NCBI RefSeq assembly: GCF_018070025.1
Contig: NZ_JAGPYQ010000001.1
Coordinates: forward strand, 2,604,001 to 2,668,000
DNA: 64,000 bases
From: Streptomyces liliiviolaceus
Lineage (GTDB): Bacteria > Actinomycetota > Actinomycetes > Streptomycetales > Streptomycetaceae
Direction: 5' to 3'
Made by a program: the position numbers and the translations under genes. This document shows positions 20,866 through 31,386 of this stretch, one piece after another. The notes under the pieces were generated by a model, which was not told where the DNA came from, did no database searches, and worked only from the letters and a program-made list of their open reading frames with translations. Each line of letters opens with the position of its first letter. The stretch's first letter is position 1.

Positions 20866-21765
20866 ATGAGTCAGGCACTTGAGGGCCTGCTCGATCTGCT
20901 CGACCTTGAGCGGATCGAGCAGGACATCTTCCGCGGTCAGTCACGCTTCGCCGTCGTCCCGCGCGTCTTCGGCGGGCAGGTCGCGGCGCAGGCGCTGGTC
21001 GCTGCGGGGCGCACGGTCCCCGCGGACCGGCACGCCCACTCGCTGCACGCCTACTTCCTGCGGGCCGGCGACGCGGGCGCGCCCATCGTCTACACCGTCG
21101 ACCGCATCCGCGACGGCCGGTCCTTCACGACCCGCCGGGTGGTCGCCGTCCAGCACGGGCAGCCGATCTTCCATCTCTCCGCGTCGTTCCAGACGTACGA
21201 GGAGGGCATGGACCACCAGGCCGCCATGCCGCCCGCGCCCGACCCGGAGACGCTGGAGACCACGGCCGAGATGCTGCCGCGGTACCTGGAGGCGTACGGG
21301 GACCAGGGTGTCGCCCAGCGGATGCTGGAAGCCCGGGCCGCCGTCGACCTGCGCTATGTCGACGCGCCGCCGTTCGCGAGCGTCGGCAAGCCGCGCGAAC
21401 CGCGCTCGCAGGTCTGGTTCCGCACGAACGGCAAGCTCGACGGCGCGATCGACGAGCCGCTGCTGCACGTCTGCCTCGCCACGTACGTCTCCGACATGAC
21501 GCTCCTCGACTCCGTGCTGCTCGCCCACGGGCGCGGCGGCTGGGTCACCGGGGACGTCGTCGGGGCCTCCCTCGACCACGCGATGTGGTTCCACCGCCCC
21601 TTCCGCGCCGACGAATGGCTCCTGTACGACCAGGAGTCGCCGTCCGCGGCCGGGGGACGGGGGCTCGGGCAGGCCCGGATCTACACGCAGGACGGGCGGC
21701 TGGCGATCACGGTGATCCAGGAGGGCGTGGTCCGGATCCCGCGGGACGCTCGAAACACCCCCTAG
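20866..21765 (+). CDS. Acyl-CoA thioesterase II (TesB-like)
   Basis: A 299-residue double hot-dog thioesterase that hydrolyses acyl-CoAs to free acid and CoA. The N-terminal hot-dog contains VFGGQVAAQAL (about 35-45). The C-terminal one contains the Asp of LLDSVLLAHG (about 210), the SLDHAMWFHRPF block and the Gln of VIQEGVVR near the end, which correspond to the TesB Asp-Thr-Gln triad region. It lies 46 bases after the dehydrogenase and is likely co-transcribed with it. Its TAG stop shares bases with the stop of the convergent phosphatase gene (CTAG). Confidence 0.92.
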   Translation: MSQALEGLLDLLDLERIEQDIFRGQSRFAVVPRVFGGQVAAQALVAAGRTVPADRHAHSLHAYFLRAGDAGAPIVYTVDRIRDGRSFTTRRVVAVQHGQPIFHLSASFQTYEEGMDHQAAMPPAPDPETLETTAEMLPRYLEAYGDQGVAQRMLEARAAVDLRYVDAPPFASVGKPREPRSQVWFRTNGKLDGAIDEPLLHVCLATYVSDMTLLDSVLLAHGRGGWVTGDVVGASLDHAMWFHRPFRADEWLLYDQESPSAAGGRGLGQARIYTQDGRLAITVIQEGVVRIPRDARNTP

Positions 21766-22559
21766 CCGGCCGCGGTCAGGCCCGCCGCGTCCAGCAGGTA
21801 CGCCGTCATCGGGTCGTAGTGGCGGGGGCTCGTCACGTGGTCGTCCAGGGGGACGGTCACCTGGACCGTGCCCTCCGCCTCCGCGAGGAACAGGGCCGGG
21901 TCGTTGCAGTCCGCGTAGCCCACGGAGTCCACGCCCAGCTGGCCCGCGCAGCCCGCCCAGCCGTGGTCGGCGACGACCAGGTCGGGCAGCGGGCGGCCCT
22001 CGCCCTCCAGGCCCTTCAGGATCGCCCGCATCGGCTCGCCCGAGTGGGTGTGCCACAGGGTCGCGCCGTGCTCCAGGACGGCGACGTCGGCGAACTGGAA
22101 GACGTACCCCTCGTCCGTCGTCAGGCCGTCCGGGATGACGACGATCTCGCAGCCGGCCGCGCGCAGGGCGGCGGCGGTGGCGCGGTGCACGTCGAGCAGG
22201 CCGCCCGGGTGGCCCGTCGCGAACAGCACGCGCTGTCTGCCGGCGGCGGCCTTGCGCAGGCGGCCCGCCATGCGCTCCAGCGCGTCCACGGTCAGCTCGG
22301 GGTCGATGGTGTCCTGGCCGTACCGGTACTCCGGGTCGTCGTTCACGCCGCACCGCTCCGCCATCACCGCGAGGACGTCCTGCTCGTCGGTCCAGCGGTC
22401 GCCGAGCTCCAGACCGAGCCAGTAGTTGCGGTCGCCGTTGGCCAGCTTGCGGTAGTGGGAGAGGTTGTTCTCGCGGGGGGTGGCCACGTTGCCCGCGATA
22501 CGCGTCTGGACGAGGTGGTCGAGGAGGTCGGCGCGGCTGGGGGTCACGGGTATCGGCAT
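21762..22559 (-). CDS. Conserved actinobacterial protein, annotated as a phosphatase in relatives
   Basis: A 265-residue cytoplasmic protein with very strong conservation in Streptomyces, from memory listed simply as phosphatase. Notable blocks are LFATGHPGGLLDVH (about 112-125), WHTHSGEPMRAI (about 165) and VVADHGWAGCAGQLGVDSVGYADCNDP (about 190-215). The His/Asp/Gly-rich motifs suggest a metal- or phosphate-binding active site, but I cannot assign a substrate. It ends overlapping the thioesterase gene tail to tail, with no room for a separate terminator. Confidence 0.75.
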   Translation of the reverse strand: MPIPVTPSRADLLDHLVQTRIAGNVATPRENNLSHYRKLANGDRNYWLGLELGDRWTDEQDVLAVMAERCGVNDDPEYRYGQDTIDPELTVDALERMAGRLRKAAAGRQRVLFATGHPGGLLDVHRATAAALRAAGCEIVVIPDGLTTDEGYVFQFADVAVLEHGATLWHTHSGEPMRAILKGLEGEGRPLPDLVVADHGWAGCAGQLGVDSVGYADCNDPALFLAEAEGTVQVTVPLDDHVTSPRHYDPMTAYLLDAAGLTAAG

Positions 22560-23015
22560 ACCCCCATTCTGCCGGTGCGCTCCGCTGGGTGGCGCCGGGT
22601 ATCGAACCGTGGGATTTGAGTCACTCGGGGGTTTGGGGGTGGGGTGGGGTGTTTGTCGGGTGCGGGTGGGTGGGGGCGGGCCGCGCAGTTCCCCGCGCCC
22701 CTGAGGGGCGGGGCTCCGCCCTGGCCCTGTCCTGTGGTCGTCTGCGGGCCGGTGGGGGCCGTTCGCGCAGTTCCCCGCGCCCCTTGGGACGGGCTGCGCC
22801 CTGTCCCTCTCCCGTATGGCGGCTGCGGGTGGGTGGGGGCTGGTCGCGCCGTTCCCCGCGCCCCTGAAAAGCGGGGCTGCGCCCCTGCCTTTCCCCTGGT
22901 TCCGGCCGGTGTTGTGGTCTTTCAGCCCGTCCGGCGTTTGAGGACCGGGGGTTCGGGGGCGGAGCCCCTGAGGTGGTGACGGGAATGGGTAGGGGCGGCG
23001 GGGGCGAGGGAAGCG
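22560..23015. repeat. Family A cluster 3 (three cores) and one family B copy downstream of pucR
   Basis: A 456-base intergenic stretch with no gene. Three family A cores in the same orientation (about 22682-22701, 22764-22783 and 22845-22864) are each preceded by GGTGGGGGC-like sequence. The third is followed by the hairpin GGGGC-tgc-GCCCC. Then, at 22923-23000, a family B copy begins with the same 23-base block found inside the carboxylase gene. The pucR stop (23016) directly borders the family B copy, so these elements form the 3' end of the pucR transcript. Confidence 0.85.
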
Positions 23016-24557
23016 TTATTCGGTGCGGAGGGCGAACCACAGTTCCATGCGGACGTCCGGGTCGTCCAGGTCCGTGTTCAGGAGCGTCGCCGCGCGAGCG
23101 ATCCGTTGGCGGACCGTGTTGCGGTGCACGGAGAGCGCCACCGCCGTACGGTCCCAGCTGCCGTGCAGGGACAGCCAGGTGCGGAGGGTCTCCGTGAGGG
23201 CGGGGTTCGCCGCGACGGGGGCGAGCACCGCACGGGCGTGCGCCGCGGCCTCGGCCGGCGGCACGAGCCCGGCCAGCCCCGGCCGGTCACCGTGGCGGAC
23301 CAGCTCCGCGCGGGTCGCCCGCGCCCGCGACAGCGCCCGCGCCGCCTGCGCGTCGCCGACCCCCCACTCGCCCGGGCCGACGGCCGCGCTCACCCCGCAC
23401 GTCCACCCCGGCTGCGCGTCCAGCTCACGCCGAACCGCGGGGACGAGGACCCGTACGACGTCACCCGCCACGTCGACCAGCGGAGACCCCAGCGCCGCCC
23501 CGAGCGCCGACGCGGCCACGGCGTCCGGCGCGGGGCCGTCGGGCCGGGCGTGCACGACGACCCACAGCTCGCCGGGGTCCAGCAGCGGAGCGACCTCCTG
23601 CGGCGCGGCCCCCAGCAGCATGCGCACGAGCGCCGAGGAGCGGGCCGCGCCCGTACTGCTCTGGTGCTCACCGGTGAGGAGGGAGAGGAGGACCGCGCCG
23701 ACGGAGGCGATCGTGTGGTCGCCCGGATCGCGGCGCGCGGCGGCGACGCCGAGGACGAAGCCCTGGCCGGTGCCGAGGGCGTACGCGGCGAGATGGACAC
23801 CGGCCACGGTGTCGCTCGCGGAGGACGGAGCCGGACCCGTACCCGGACCTGGACCCGTACCCGTACCGATGCCCGAGCCGCCGCCGTCCCCGCCCGGCCG
23901 CACCACGCCCACCAGCCCCGCCAGCGCCGCACCCACCTCGACCCCCGCGCCCGGCCCCGGCAACCGCCCCGCCGAGGCCACCTCCCCGCCGTCCGGGGCG
24001 TACAGCACGGCGCGGCCCCCCGTCCGCTGGGCGAGCTGCCGGAGCACCGACGGGACCGGGTCCGGGCGGGCCGCGGCGGCGGCCAGGCTCTGCTGGGCCT
24101 CCGTGACGCGGCGCAGTTCGGTGTGCCGGGCCTGGGCCATGAGCTGCCAGACCGCCCGCGCCACGCCGGAGAAGGTCGTCCGGGGCGGCACCTCCACGAG
24201 CGGCAGCCCGTACTGGTCGCAGGCCTCCACCAGGGCCCGCGGCACCGTGTCGTGCACCGGCGCCACCCCGAAGCCGAGGGCGGCGCCCCCCGCCTCCACG
24301 ATCCTCGACACGTACGCGTCGAAGTACGTGCCCGACCCCGCCGCCTCAGGGATGTGCACCCCGGCCGTCAGCAGCAGCTCGCCGCCGAGCAGGTACGGGT
24401 ACGGGTCCGCCATCTCGGAGGTGTGCGCCCAGTGGATCACCGTGGCCGCGTCGGCCGGGCCCGCGATCTGCCGCAGCCCGAGATCCTCCCGGGCCAGCAG
24501 GGCGGCGAGCGCGACCGGCGGGGTGGGCGGGACCGCGGGAACGGCAGCGTCCGGCAT
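23016..24557 (-). CDS. PucR-family transcriptional regulator
   Basis: A 513-residue regulator: N-terminal PucR sensor domain (about 10-135, [21 protein letters not shown]), a variable middle region, and a C-terminal helix-turn-helix (about 455-505, [20 protein letters not shown]). This family controls purine, amino-acid and other nitrogen-source catabolism. It is divergent from a symporter/ureohydrolase/ThDP-enzyme operon and probably activates it. The ATG giving MPDAAV is chosen because GGAGGAA precedes it; the ATG six codons upstream is part of that ribosome site. A Gly/Pro repeat ([12 protein letters not shown]) interrupts the middle domain near residue 265. Confidence 0.9.
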   Translation of the reverse strand: MPDAAVPAVPPTPPVALAALLAREDLGLRQIAGPADAATVIHWAHTSEMADPYPYLLGGELLLTAGVHIPEAAGSGTYFDAYVSRIVEAGGAALGFGVAPVHDTVPRALVEACDQYGLPLVEVPPRTTFSGVARAVWQLMAQARHTELRRVTEAQQSLAAAAARPDPVPSVLRQLAQRTGGRAVLYAPDGGEVASAGRLPGPGAGVEVGAALAGLVGVVRPGGDGGGSGIGTGTGPGPGTGPAPSSASDTVAGVHLAAYALGTGQGFVLGVAAARRDPGDHTIASVGAVLLSLLTGEHQSSTGAARSSALVRMLLGAAPQEVAPLLDPGELWVVVHARPDGPAPDAVAASALGAALGSPLVDVAGDVVRVLVPAVRRELDAQPGWTCGVSAAVGPGEWGVGDAQAARALSRARATRAELVRHGDRPGLAGLVPPAEAAAHARAVLAPVAANPALTETLRTWLSLHGSWDRTAVALSVHRNTVRQRIARAATLLNTDLDDPDVRMELWFALRTE

Positions 24558-24713
24558 GGTGGACGTTTCCTCCATCGAATCCGGTGACAGTGGATGAAAC
24601 GTACACTTCAGCGTTGCTTTCCGGCCACCTAATGTCGTGGCGACCGGAGACCGCGGGTGCGGGCAGCAGCTCCCCCCGGTGCACACGAGCGATCAGCCAG
24701 CCAGGAGGGCCCC

Positions 24714-26189
24714 ATGGCCGTCGACTACACCGTGATCGTCGTCTATCTCGCCGGAATGCTGGCCATGGGCTGGTGGGGCATGCGCCGCGCCAAGTCCAAG
24801 AGCGACTTCCTGGTCGCCGGACGGCGGCTCGGCCCCACGATGTACTCGGGCACGATGGCCGCGATCGTCCTCGGCGGCGCGTCCACCATCGGCGGCGTCG
24901 GCCTCGGCTACCAGTACGGGCTCTCCGGCGCCTGGATGGTCTTCACCATCGGCCTCGGGCTCCTCGCCCTGTCCCTCTTCTTCTCGGCGCGCATCGCCCG
25001 GCTGAAGGTCTACACGGTCTCCGAGATGCTCGACCTGCGCTACGGCGGCCGGGCCGGCGTGATCTCGGGCCTGGTCATGTGGGCGTACACCCTCATGCTC
25101 GCGGTGACGTCGACCATCGCGTACGCCACCATCTTCGACGTCCTCTTCGACATGAACCGGACGGTCGCGATCGTCCTCGGCGGTTCGATCGTCGTCGCGT
25201 ACTCGACGCTCGGCGGCATGTGGTCGATCACCCTCACCGACATGGTGCAGTTCGTCGTGAAGACGATCGGTGTGCTGCTGCTCCTGCTGCCCATCGCCGT
25301 CGTCAAGGCCGGCGGGTTCAGCGAGATGAAGGCGCAGCTGCCCACCGGCTACTTCGACCCGCTGGGCATCGGCGGCGAGACGATCTTCACGTACGTGCTC
25401 ATCTATACGTTCGGCATGCTGATCGGGCAGGACATCTGGCAGCGCGTCTTCACCGCGGGCAGCGACCGCACCGCCAAGTGGGGCGGCACCGTCGCGGGCA
25501 CCTACTGCCTGGTCTACGCGCTCGCCGGCGCCGTCATCGGCACGGCCGCCAAGGTCCTCTACCCGAAGCTGGCCAGCCCGGACGACGCCTTCGCCACGAT
25601 CGTCAAGGACGAACTGCCCGTCGGGGTACGGGGACTCGTGCTCGCCGCCGCCCTCGCGGCCGTGATGTCCACGTCCTCCGGAGCCCTCATCGCCTGCGCG
25701 ACCGTCGCCAACAACGACATCTGGTCGCGGCTGCGCGGCGCCGTCCGGCCGGGAGCCACACAGGGCGGCGACCACGACGAGGTCAAGGGCAACCGCCTCT
25801 TCATCCTCGTCATGGGCATCGCCGTCATCTGTACGGCCATCGCCCTCAACAACGTCGTCGAGGCCCTGACCGTCGCCTACAACCTTCTCGTCGGCGGCCT
25901 CCTCGTGCCCATCCTCGGCGGTCTGCTCTGGAAGCGCGGGACCGCCCAGGGCGCCCTCGCCGCCGTCGTGGTCGGCGGTCTCGCGGTCGTCGGCCTGATG
26001 GCCACGTACGGCATCCTCGCGAACGAGCCCGTCTACTACGGACTCCTCGCCTCCCTCGCCGTGTACGTGATCGTCTCCCTCGCCACGCCCGCCACCGACG
26101 CGGCGGTGCTCGCCGCCTGGCGCGAACGCCTCGCGGGCCGCGGCTCCGAGCCCGCCGCCGAACTCAAGGAAGAGAGTGTCACCCGATGA
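24714..26189 (+). CDS. Sodium:solute symporter family permease
   Basis: A 491-residue inner-membrane symporter of the SSS (LeuT-fold) family with about 13 membrane helices. It couples solute entry to sodium. [19 protein letters not shown] (about residues 317-335) is the region whose Ser/Thr residues form the conserved sodium site in helix 8. The substrate is not determined by sequence. Its coupling to a ureohydrolase suggests a guanidino compound, arginine or a related amine. The ATG follows AGGAGG (24703-24708). The stop overlaps the next gene's ATG (ATGA). Confidence 0.92.
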   Translation: MAVDYTVIVVYLAGMLAMGWWGMRRAKSKSDFLVAGRRLGPTMYSGTMAAIVLGGASTIGGVGLGYQYGLSGAWMVFTIGLGLLALSLFFSARIARLKVYTVSEMLDLRYGGRAGVISGLVMWAYTLMLAVTSTIAYATIFDVLFDMNRTVAIVLGGSIVVAYSTLGGMWSITLTDMVQFVVKTIGVLLLLLPIAVVKAGGFSEMKAQLPTGYFDPLGIGGETIFTYVLIYTFGMLIGQDIWQRVFTAGSDRTAKWGGTVAGTYCLVYALAGAVIGTAAKVLYPKLASPDDAFATIVKDELPVGVRGLVLAAALAAVMSTSSGALIACATVANNDIWSRLRGAVRPGATQGGDHDEVKGNRLFILVMGIAVICTAIALNNVVEALTVAYNLLVGGLLVPILGGLLWKRGTAQGALAAVVVGGLAVVGLMATYGILANEPVYYGLLASLAVYVIVSLATPATDAAVLAAWRERLAGRGSEPAAELKEESVTR

Positions 26190-27154
26190 ACAGCAACGAG
26201 ACGCCCCGCGGGCCCGTCGACTCGTCCCGCGTCCCGAGGTACGCGGGACCGGCGACCTTCGCCCGGCTGCCCCGCCTCGACGAGGTCGGTACCACCGATG
26301 TCGCCGTGGTCGGCGTGCCGTTCGACGCGGGCGTCTCGTACCGGCCGGGCGCCCGCTTCGGCGGGAACGCGATCCGTGAGGCGAGCCGGCTGCTGCGGCC
26401 GTACAACCCGGCGCAGGACGCCTCGCCGTTCGCCCTCGCGCAGGTCGCCGACGCCGGTGACATCGCCGCGAACCCCTTCGACATCAACGAGGCCGTGGAG
26501 ACCATCGAGGGCGCCGCCGACGAACTCCTCGGCACCGGCGCCCGGCTGATGACCCTCGGCGGCGACCACACCATCGCCCTGCCGCTGCTGCGCGCGGTCG
26601 CCCGCAAGCACGGCCCGGTCGCGCTGCTGCACTTCGACGCGCACCTCGACACCTGGGACACCTACTTCGGCGCCGAGTACACGCACGGCACCCCGTTCCG
26701 GCGGGCCGTCGAGGAGGGCATCCTCGACACCGAGGCGCTCTCCCACGTCGGCACCCGCGGGCCGCTGTACGGCCGGCAGGACCTCACCGACGACGAGAAG
26801 ATGGGCTTCGGCATCGTCACCTCCGCCGACATCTACCGGCGCGGCGCCGACGAGGTCGCCGACCAGCTGCGCCAGCGCATCGGCGACCGCCCGCTGTACA
26901 TCTCCATCGACATCGACTGCCTCGACCCGGCCCACGCGCCCGGCACCGGCACGCCCGAGGCGGGCGGCATGACCTCCCGCGAACTCCTGGAGATCCTGCG
27001 CGGCCTCGCCTCCTGCCGGCTGGTCTCCGCGGACGTCGTCGAGGTCGCCCCCGCGTACGATCACGCCGAGATCACCTCGGTCGCCGCGTCCCACACGGCG
27101 TACGAACTGACCACCATCATGTCCCGCCAGATTGCAGAGGCCCGAGCGCAGTGA
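26186..27154 (+). CDS. Ureohydrolase (agmatinase/guanidinobutyrase family)
   Basis: A 322-residue manganese enzyme that hydrolyses a guanidino group to urea and the amine. All binuclear metal motifs are present: GGDHT near residue 128, DAHLDT near 153, and SIDIDCLDP near 240. The family covers agmatinase, 4-guanidinobutyrase, guanidinopropionase and others, which are hard to separate by eye. The neighbouring ThDP enzyme makes 4-guanidinobutyrate at least as likely as agmatine. It is translationally coupled on both sides (ATGA with the symporter, GTGA with the ThDP enzyme). Confidence 0.92.
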   Translation: MNSNETPRGPVDSSRVPRYAGPATFARLPRLDEVGTTDVAVVGVPFDAGVSYRPGARFGGNAIREASRLLRPYNPAQDASPFALAQVADAGDIAANPFDINEAVETIEGAADELLGTGARLMTLGGDHTIALPLLRAVARKHGPVALLHFDAHLDTWDTYFGAEYTHGTPFRRAVEEGILDTEALSHVGTRGPLYGRQDLTDDEKMGFGIVTSADIYRRGADEVADQLRQRIGDRPLYISIDIDCLDPAHAPGTGTPEAGGMTSRELLEILRGLASCRLVSADVVEVAPAYDHAEITSVAASHTAYELTTIMSRQIAEARAQ

Positions 27155-28839
27155 CCCACGACCACGACCTGGTGCTCCGCCCGACCCCGGAGCAGACGGA
27201 GGCCGCGCTCAACCCGCCGCCCGGCCGCAACGGCGGAGACCTGGTCGTGGAGACCCTCGCCGGTCTCGGCGCGACCACCGTCTTCGGCCTCCCCGGCCAG
27301 CACGCGCTCGGCATGTTCGACGCGCTGCGCCGCTCCGACCTCGCGTACATCGGGCTGCGGGTCGAGAACAACGCCGGGTTCGCCGCCGACGCGTACGGCC
27401 GGATCACCGGCGAGGCAGCCCCGCTGCTCCTGTCGACCGGGCCCGGCGCGCTGACCTCGCTGGCCGCGCTCCAGGAGGCGGCGGCGGCCAGCGCCCCCGT
27501 CCTCGCCATCAGCAGCCAGATCCCCGGCGCGGGACTCGGCGGCGGCCGGCACGGCTACCTCCACGAACTCCCCGACCAGCAGGCCTCGTTCCGGGGTGTG
27601 GTGAAGTCCGTCCACACGGTCCGTACGCAGTCGCAGATCCCCTCCGCGATCGCCGAGGCCTGGGAGTCGGCGCTCACCGCCCCGCACGGGCCCGTATGGG
27701 TGGAGATCCCGCAGGACGTGCTGCTCGCCGAGACGGCCCTGCCCGTCGTCACCGCCGTGGACGCGGCACCCCACGATCTGCCGCCGCGCCCCGAACTGAC
27801 CGCCGTGGCCGCCGACCTGCTCGCGAACGCCGCCCGACCGGTGATCATCGCGGGCGGCGGAGTCGTACGCGCCGACGCGTCGGGCAAGCTGCGGCAGCTC
27901 GCCGAACGGCTGGACGCGCCCGTCGTCACCACCTTCGGCGGCAAGGGCGCCTTCCCCTGGAACCATCCGCTCTCGCTGCAGTCCTGGCTGGAGGACCGGC
28001 ACACCACGGACTTCCTGGAGGACGCCGACGTGCTCCTCGTGGTCGGCTCGGGGCTGGGGGAATTGTCCTCCAACTACTACACGTTCAAGCCCCGCGGCCG
28101 GGTGATCCAGATCGAGGCCGACCTCGGGAAGCTGGAGTCCAACCACCCCGCCCTCGGCATCCACGCGGACGCCCGCCTCGCCCTGTCCGCGCTGCTCGAA
28201 ACCATTACGGAGAAACGGCGGGACGAGACGGCCGCGGACCGCGTACGGACCGTGCTCGACCTCGTCCGCGAGCGGATCGACGCGCAGGAACTCACCCTGG
28301 AACAGCAGGTGCTGGCCGCGGTCCGGGAAGCCCTGCCGGACCGGTCGGCGAGCTTCTGGGACATGACGATCCTCGCCTACTGGGCCTGGTCCGCCTTCGA
28401 CGCCCGGCGCCCCAACACCATGCACTCCGCGCAGGGCGCGGGCGGCCTCGGCTACGCCTTCCCGGCGGCGATCGGCGGGGCGGTGGCCGACCCCACCCAC
28501 CCGGTCCTCGCGGTCTCCGGCGACGGCGGCGCGCTCTACTCCATCGCCGAACTCGCCACCGCGCGGCAGCACGACCTGGACGTGACCTGGCTGATCGTCG
28601 ACGACGGCGGCTACGGCATCCTGCGCGAGTACATGACGGACGCCTTCGGACAGTCCACGGCCACGGAACTCACCCGCCCGGACTATGTGGCGCTCGCGGA
28701 GTCCTTCGGCGTCCCGGCCGCCCGGACCACCCCGGACACCCTCGCCGCCGACCTCGCCAAGGCCCTCGCCACACCAGGTCCCTCGGTGGTCGTGCTGCCG
28801 GCGCTGCTGCGGATGTTCGCGCCGACGCACCTGGGCTGA
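27151..28839 (+). CDS. Thiamine-diphosphate-dependent enzyme, acetolactate synthase-like
   Basis: A 562-residue enzyme with the three-domain ThDP fold: Pyr domain (about 25-190, catalytic Glu in [15 protein letters not shown] near 71), central domain (210-345) and PP domain (385-550). The cofactor motif begins GDGGALYS near 452 and ends in VDDGGYG instead of the usual N-N-x pattern. Annotation pipelines would call it acetolactate synthase, but it stands alone, without ilvN or ilvC. Pseudomonas AruI (2-ketoarginine decarboxylase) is of this class and size. The coupling to a ureohydrolase makes a 2-oxo-guanidino acid decarboxylase plausible. It begins with GTG, overlapping the preceding stop. 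Confidence 0.88.
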   Translation: MTHDHDLVLRPTPEQTEAALNPPPGRNGGDLVVETLAGLGATTVFGLPGQHALGMFDALRRSDLAYIGLRVENNAGFAADAYGRITGEAAPLLLSTGPGALTSLAALQEAAAASAPVLAISSQIPGAGLGGGRHGYLHELPDQQASFRGVVKSVHTVRTQSQIPSAIAEAWESALTAPHGPVWVEIPQDVLLAETALPVVTAVDAAPHDLPPRPELTAVAADLLANAARPVIIAGGGVVRADASGKLRQLAERLDAPVVTTFGGKGAFPWNHPLSLQSWLEDRHTTDFLEDADVLLVVGSGLGELSSNYYTFKPRGRVIQIEADLGKLESNHPALGIHADARLALSALLETITEKRRDETAADRVRTVLDLVRERIDAQELTLEQQVLAAVREALPDRSASFWDMTILAYWAWSAFDARRPNTMHSAQGAGGLGYAFPAAIGGAVADPTHPVLAVSGDGGALYSIAELATARQHDLDVTWLIVDDGGYGILREYMTDAFGQSTATELTRPDYVALAESFGVPAARTTPDTLAADLAKALATPGPSVVVLPALLRMFAPTHLG

Positions 28840-28869
28840 GCAATCCCCTTTCGCGGGGGCGGACATGAC

Positions 28870-28896
28870 GGTGGGGCGGCACGGGGCCGCCCCACC
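28870..28896. terminator. Bidirectional hairpin between ThDP-enzyme and FG-GAP genes
   Basis: A perfect 11-bp stem, GGTGGGGCGGC (28870-28880) with its complement at 28886-28896, and a 5-base loop. It lies between two convergent genes, 30 bases after one stop and 22 from the other. A probable terminator for both. Confidence 0.82.
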
Positions 28897-28918
28897 TCTG
28901 GTGCCCGCAGGCGATCGG

Positions 28919-30349
28919 TCAGCGCAGGTACGCGCCGAAGTGGGCGGCCGTGGCGGGGGCGCCGAGGGTGCCCGCGCCGAACGCGAAGGACGAGGTGGCG
29001 GTGAGGCCGCTCGCCGTGCCGTTCAGGATCCAGACCGCGCCGTTCTGCTCGTTCTCGGCGGTGGAACCGGCCGCGAGGTCGGCGTGACCGTCGCCGTTGA
29101 GGTCCAGCAGGGCGGTGCTCACACCGAACTCGTCGCGGTTCTCGGCGACTCCGGGGACACCGGCGGTGTTCTGGTGGAAGACCTGCGTCCCGGCGCCCGT
29201 GGCACCGGCGGCGCTGCCGGGCACCAGGGCGACCGAACCAGTGTCGTAGATGTCGCCGACGTCCTCGCCCGGGATGCCGAGCGCGATGTCGGCGTAGCCG
29301 TCACCGTTGACGTCCGCGACCGAGACCGACGCGCCGATCTCGTCCTCTTCCTCCTCGGCACCGGGGAACCCGGGCGAGTCCTGGTTGAAGGTCTGGACGC
29401 GGTCCTCGGACAGGCCGGTGGCCGAACCGAGGGCGACCTTGACGATGCCGCTGCCCCAGTCGTTGCCGACCACGACGTCGTCGAAGCCGTCCTTGTTGAC
29501 GTCTCCGATGCCGGTGCCCATCCTGTTGCCCGCGGCCTCACCGGGGACCCAGGCGCCCTTGAAGCCCGCGCTGCCGCCGCCGAGGAGCAGGCGGTTGCCC
29601 CAGACGCCGTCGCCCTCGTAGTGGTAGGCAACGATGTCGTCCTTGCCGTCACCGTTGACGTCGCCGGTCTCGGTGGAGCTGACGGGGCCGCTGATCGACT
29701 CGCCGGACTTCAGGAGGGGCAGGGTGGAGGCGGGCGTTCCGGCACGCGAGACGGGGCCCTTCCACACGGTGCCGGTGGCGTTCTCGGGGTCGTCGCCCCC
29801 GACGCTCTGGTAGGTGAACAGGGCGAGGTCCGTCTTGCCGTCGCCGTCGAAGTCACCGGTGGTGGGGGTCCCGTACCCGGCTATCGCCGTGCCGCCGGTG
29901 AGTCCGGAGGCGGAGCCCCACAGGATGACGGAGCCGGCCTTGCCGCCCGCGATCACGAGGTCGCTGTAGCCGTCGCCGTCGAGGTCGCCCTTGCTGAAGG
30001 TCGACCCGAAGCGCTGGCTCGCGGTGGCGGAGCCGGGAACGCCGCTGGTGGAGCGGCTGATGAGCTTCTTGTTGGAGGCGGAGACGCCGCTGGCGGAGCC
30101 GTACGTGACGGCCACGTAGCCTGCCTTGGCCTTGCTGGAGATGGTGCCGTCCGGGGCGCCCACGACCAGGTCGGCGTATCCGTCGCCGTTGAAGTCGTCC
30201 TGCGCGTCCGCCGCCGCGGGGGCCGCCTTGGTGGCGGCCTGCGCCGAGGCCCCGGTCAGGGTCATGACGCCGAATCCTCCGGCGAGCAGCACCGCGGCTG
30301 CCAGGGGTGCGGAGAGCGCGGTACGGGTTCGGCGGTGTGCTCGGGACAT
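28919..30349 (-). CDS. Secreted FG-GAP repeat (integrin-alpha-like) protein
   Basis: A 476-residue exported protein. After a signal peptide (about 1-38, ending ASAQAA) the rest is six or seven FG-GAP beta-propeller blades. Each carries a calcium-binding loop such as DFNGDGYADL, DLDGDGYSDL, DVNGDGKDDI, DVNKDGFDDV or DLNGDGHADL. No catalytic domain is fused, so it may serve as a surface-binding or adhesive propeller; the ligand is unknown. The start is the ATG giving MSRAHRR, the only start leaving a normal signal peptide; a longer in-frame N-terminus is unsupported. Confidence 0.9.
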   Translation of the reverse strand: MSRAHRRTRTALSAPLAAAVLLAGGFGVMTLTGASAQAATKAAPAAADAQDDFNGDGYADLVVGAPDGTISSKAKAGYVAVTYGSASGVSASNKKLISRSTSGVPGSATASQRFGSTFSKGDLDGDGYSDLVIAGGKAGSVILWGSASGLTGGTAIAGYGTPTTGDFDGDGKTDLALFTYQSVGGDDPENATGTVWKGPVSRAGTPASTLPLLKSGESISGPVSSTETGDVNGDGKDDIVAYHYEGDGVWGNRLLLGGGSAGFKGAWVPGEAAGNRMGTGIGDVNKDGFDDVVVGNDWGSGIVKVALGSATGLSEDRVQTFNQDSPGFPGAEEEEDEIGASVSVADVNGDGYADIALGIPGEDVGDIYDTGSVALVPGSAAGATGAGTQVFHQNTAGVPGVAENRDEFGVSTALLDLNGDGHADLAAGSTAENEQNGAVWILNGTASGLTATSSFAFGAGTLGAPATAAHFGAYLR

Positions 30350-30508
30350 ACGTGAGCCTTTCGAGTCGGTCGACGTCCATCTGTCGACGTTCGTCGGTCG
30401 TCGGATTCCGCTTTGCGTGCGGAACGCCGCGTTCACTGAGTTCGACTCGATCGGGGCGACACCGGTTGTGCGCTTCAATGTCATGGATTCGTAACCGCAG
30501 AGACAGCT

Positions 30509-30551
30509 GTGGCGCTGAACTCCCCTTTGGTGACCGGGGGTTCAGCGCCAC
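30509..30551 (-). terminator. Terminator hairpin after the endonuclease I gene
   Basis: A 12-bp perfect stem (GTGGCGCTGAAC at 30509-30520, complement at 30540-30551) is extended by CCCC/GGGG pairing. It lies about 30 bases past the endonuclease stop and upstream of the FG-GAP gene on the same strand, separating the two transcripts. Confidence 0.8.
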
Positions 30552-30582
30552 TCACTGTCGGTTCACTACCGGCCGGGCCGGT

Positions 30583-31386
30583 CTACCAGATCGCCTCGAC
30601 CCACTCCGGGTGGTCGATGAACGGGTTCCGGTTGTGCTGGTAGTTGCTGTAGATCAGCTCGTTGCGGCGCTCTTCGGTGGTGCTGGGCGGGTCCTCGTCG
30701 TTCCACTGCTTCAGCACCGAGAGGCGGCCGTGGTACGGGACGCTGCCGTTGGTGACGGCGTCGTTGGGCTCCAGGTCGGGCCAGGAGTCGTCGCCCTCGT
30801 ACCGGACTGCCATGTAGAGGATCATGCGGGCCACGTCGCCCTTGACGGCGTCGCGCGGCTCGAAGGAGTTCGAGTCGGTGAGGCTGCCGCCGCTGTTGGT
30901 GAAGCTGCTGCCGCCGTTGTCGAAGTCCTTGTTGCCGCGGATGCTGTTGACCTGGACGTCCTCGGGCCGCAGGTGGTGCAGGTCGGTGCCGGGGCCCGCG
31001 GAGGTGCCGAAGTCGCCGTGCGACTGGGCCCAGGTGTGCTCGCGGTTCCAGTCGCCGACGTCACCGCCGTTGAGGGACTTGCTGCGGGAGATGCCGGAGT
31101 AGAGCAGGACCACGTTGCTGCTGTTGTTCGGGTCCTGGTCGGTGACCTTGAGCGCCTCCCAGACCGCGGAGTACGAGATCTTCGTCTGGCTGCTGATGAT
31201 CGTGTGCAGCGAACTCTTGAGGGCCGTGCCGGTCTTGCCGATCGCGTTCGCGTAGTACGTGTCGTCGTACGCGGTGGTGGTGGCCGCGGCGGGGGTCGCG
31301 GCGACCGTCGGGAGGGTGAGGCCGACGAGGACGGCGGAGACGCCTGCTGCCAGCGCCTTCCACTTGCCAATCTGCACAACGGACAT
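30583..31386 (-). CDS. Secreted endonuclease I family nuclease
   Basis: A 267-residue exported nuclease of the endonuclease I (PF04231) type, with a beta-beta-alpha-metal active site. The signal peptide covers about residues 1-36. The motif DWNREHTWAQSHG near residue 113 provides the catalytic His, and LHHLRPED plus NSIRGNKDFD nearby complete the family core. Such enzymes degrade DNA, and some also RNA, outside the cell with a divalent metal. It begins at the ATG giving MSVVQIG; a far longer reading frame upstream is an artefact of GC-rich sequence. It has its own terminator and probably its own promoter. Confidence 0.9.
   Translation of the reverse strand: MSVVQIGKWKALAAGVSAVLVGLTLPTVAATPAAATTTAYDDTYYANAIGKTGTALKSSLHTIISSQTKISYSAVWEALKVTDQDPNNSSNVVLLYSGISRSKSLNGGDVGDWNREHTWAQSHGDFGTSAGPGTDLHHLRPEDVQVNSIRGNKDFDNGGSSFTNSGGSLTDSNSFEPRDAVKGDVARMILYMAVRYEGDDSWPDLEPNDAVTNGSVPYHGRLSVLKQWNDEDPPSTTEERRNELIYSNYQHNRNPFIDHPEWVEAIW

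Noticed and set aside
27151..28839. Calling the ThDP enzyme a biosynthetic acetolactate synthase
   Set aside because: There is no regulatory subunit or ilv gene beside it, and it is coupled to a ureohydrolase. The name rests on family resemblance only.
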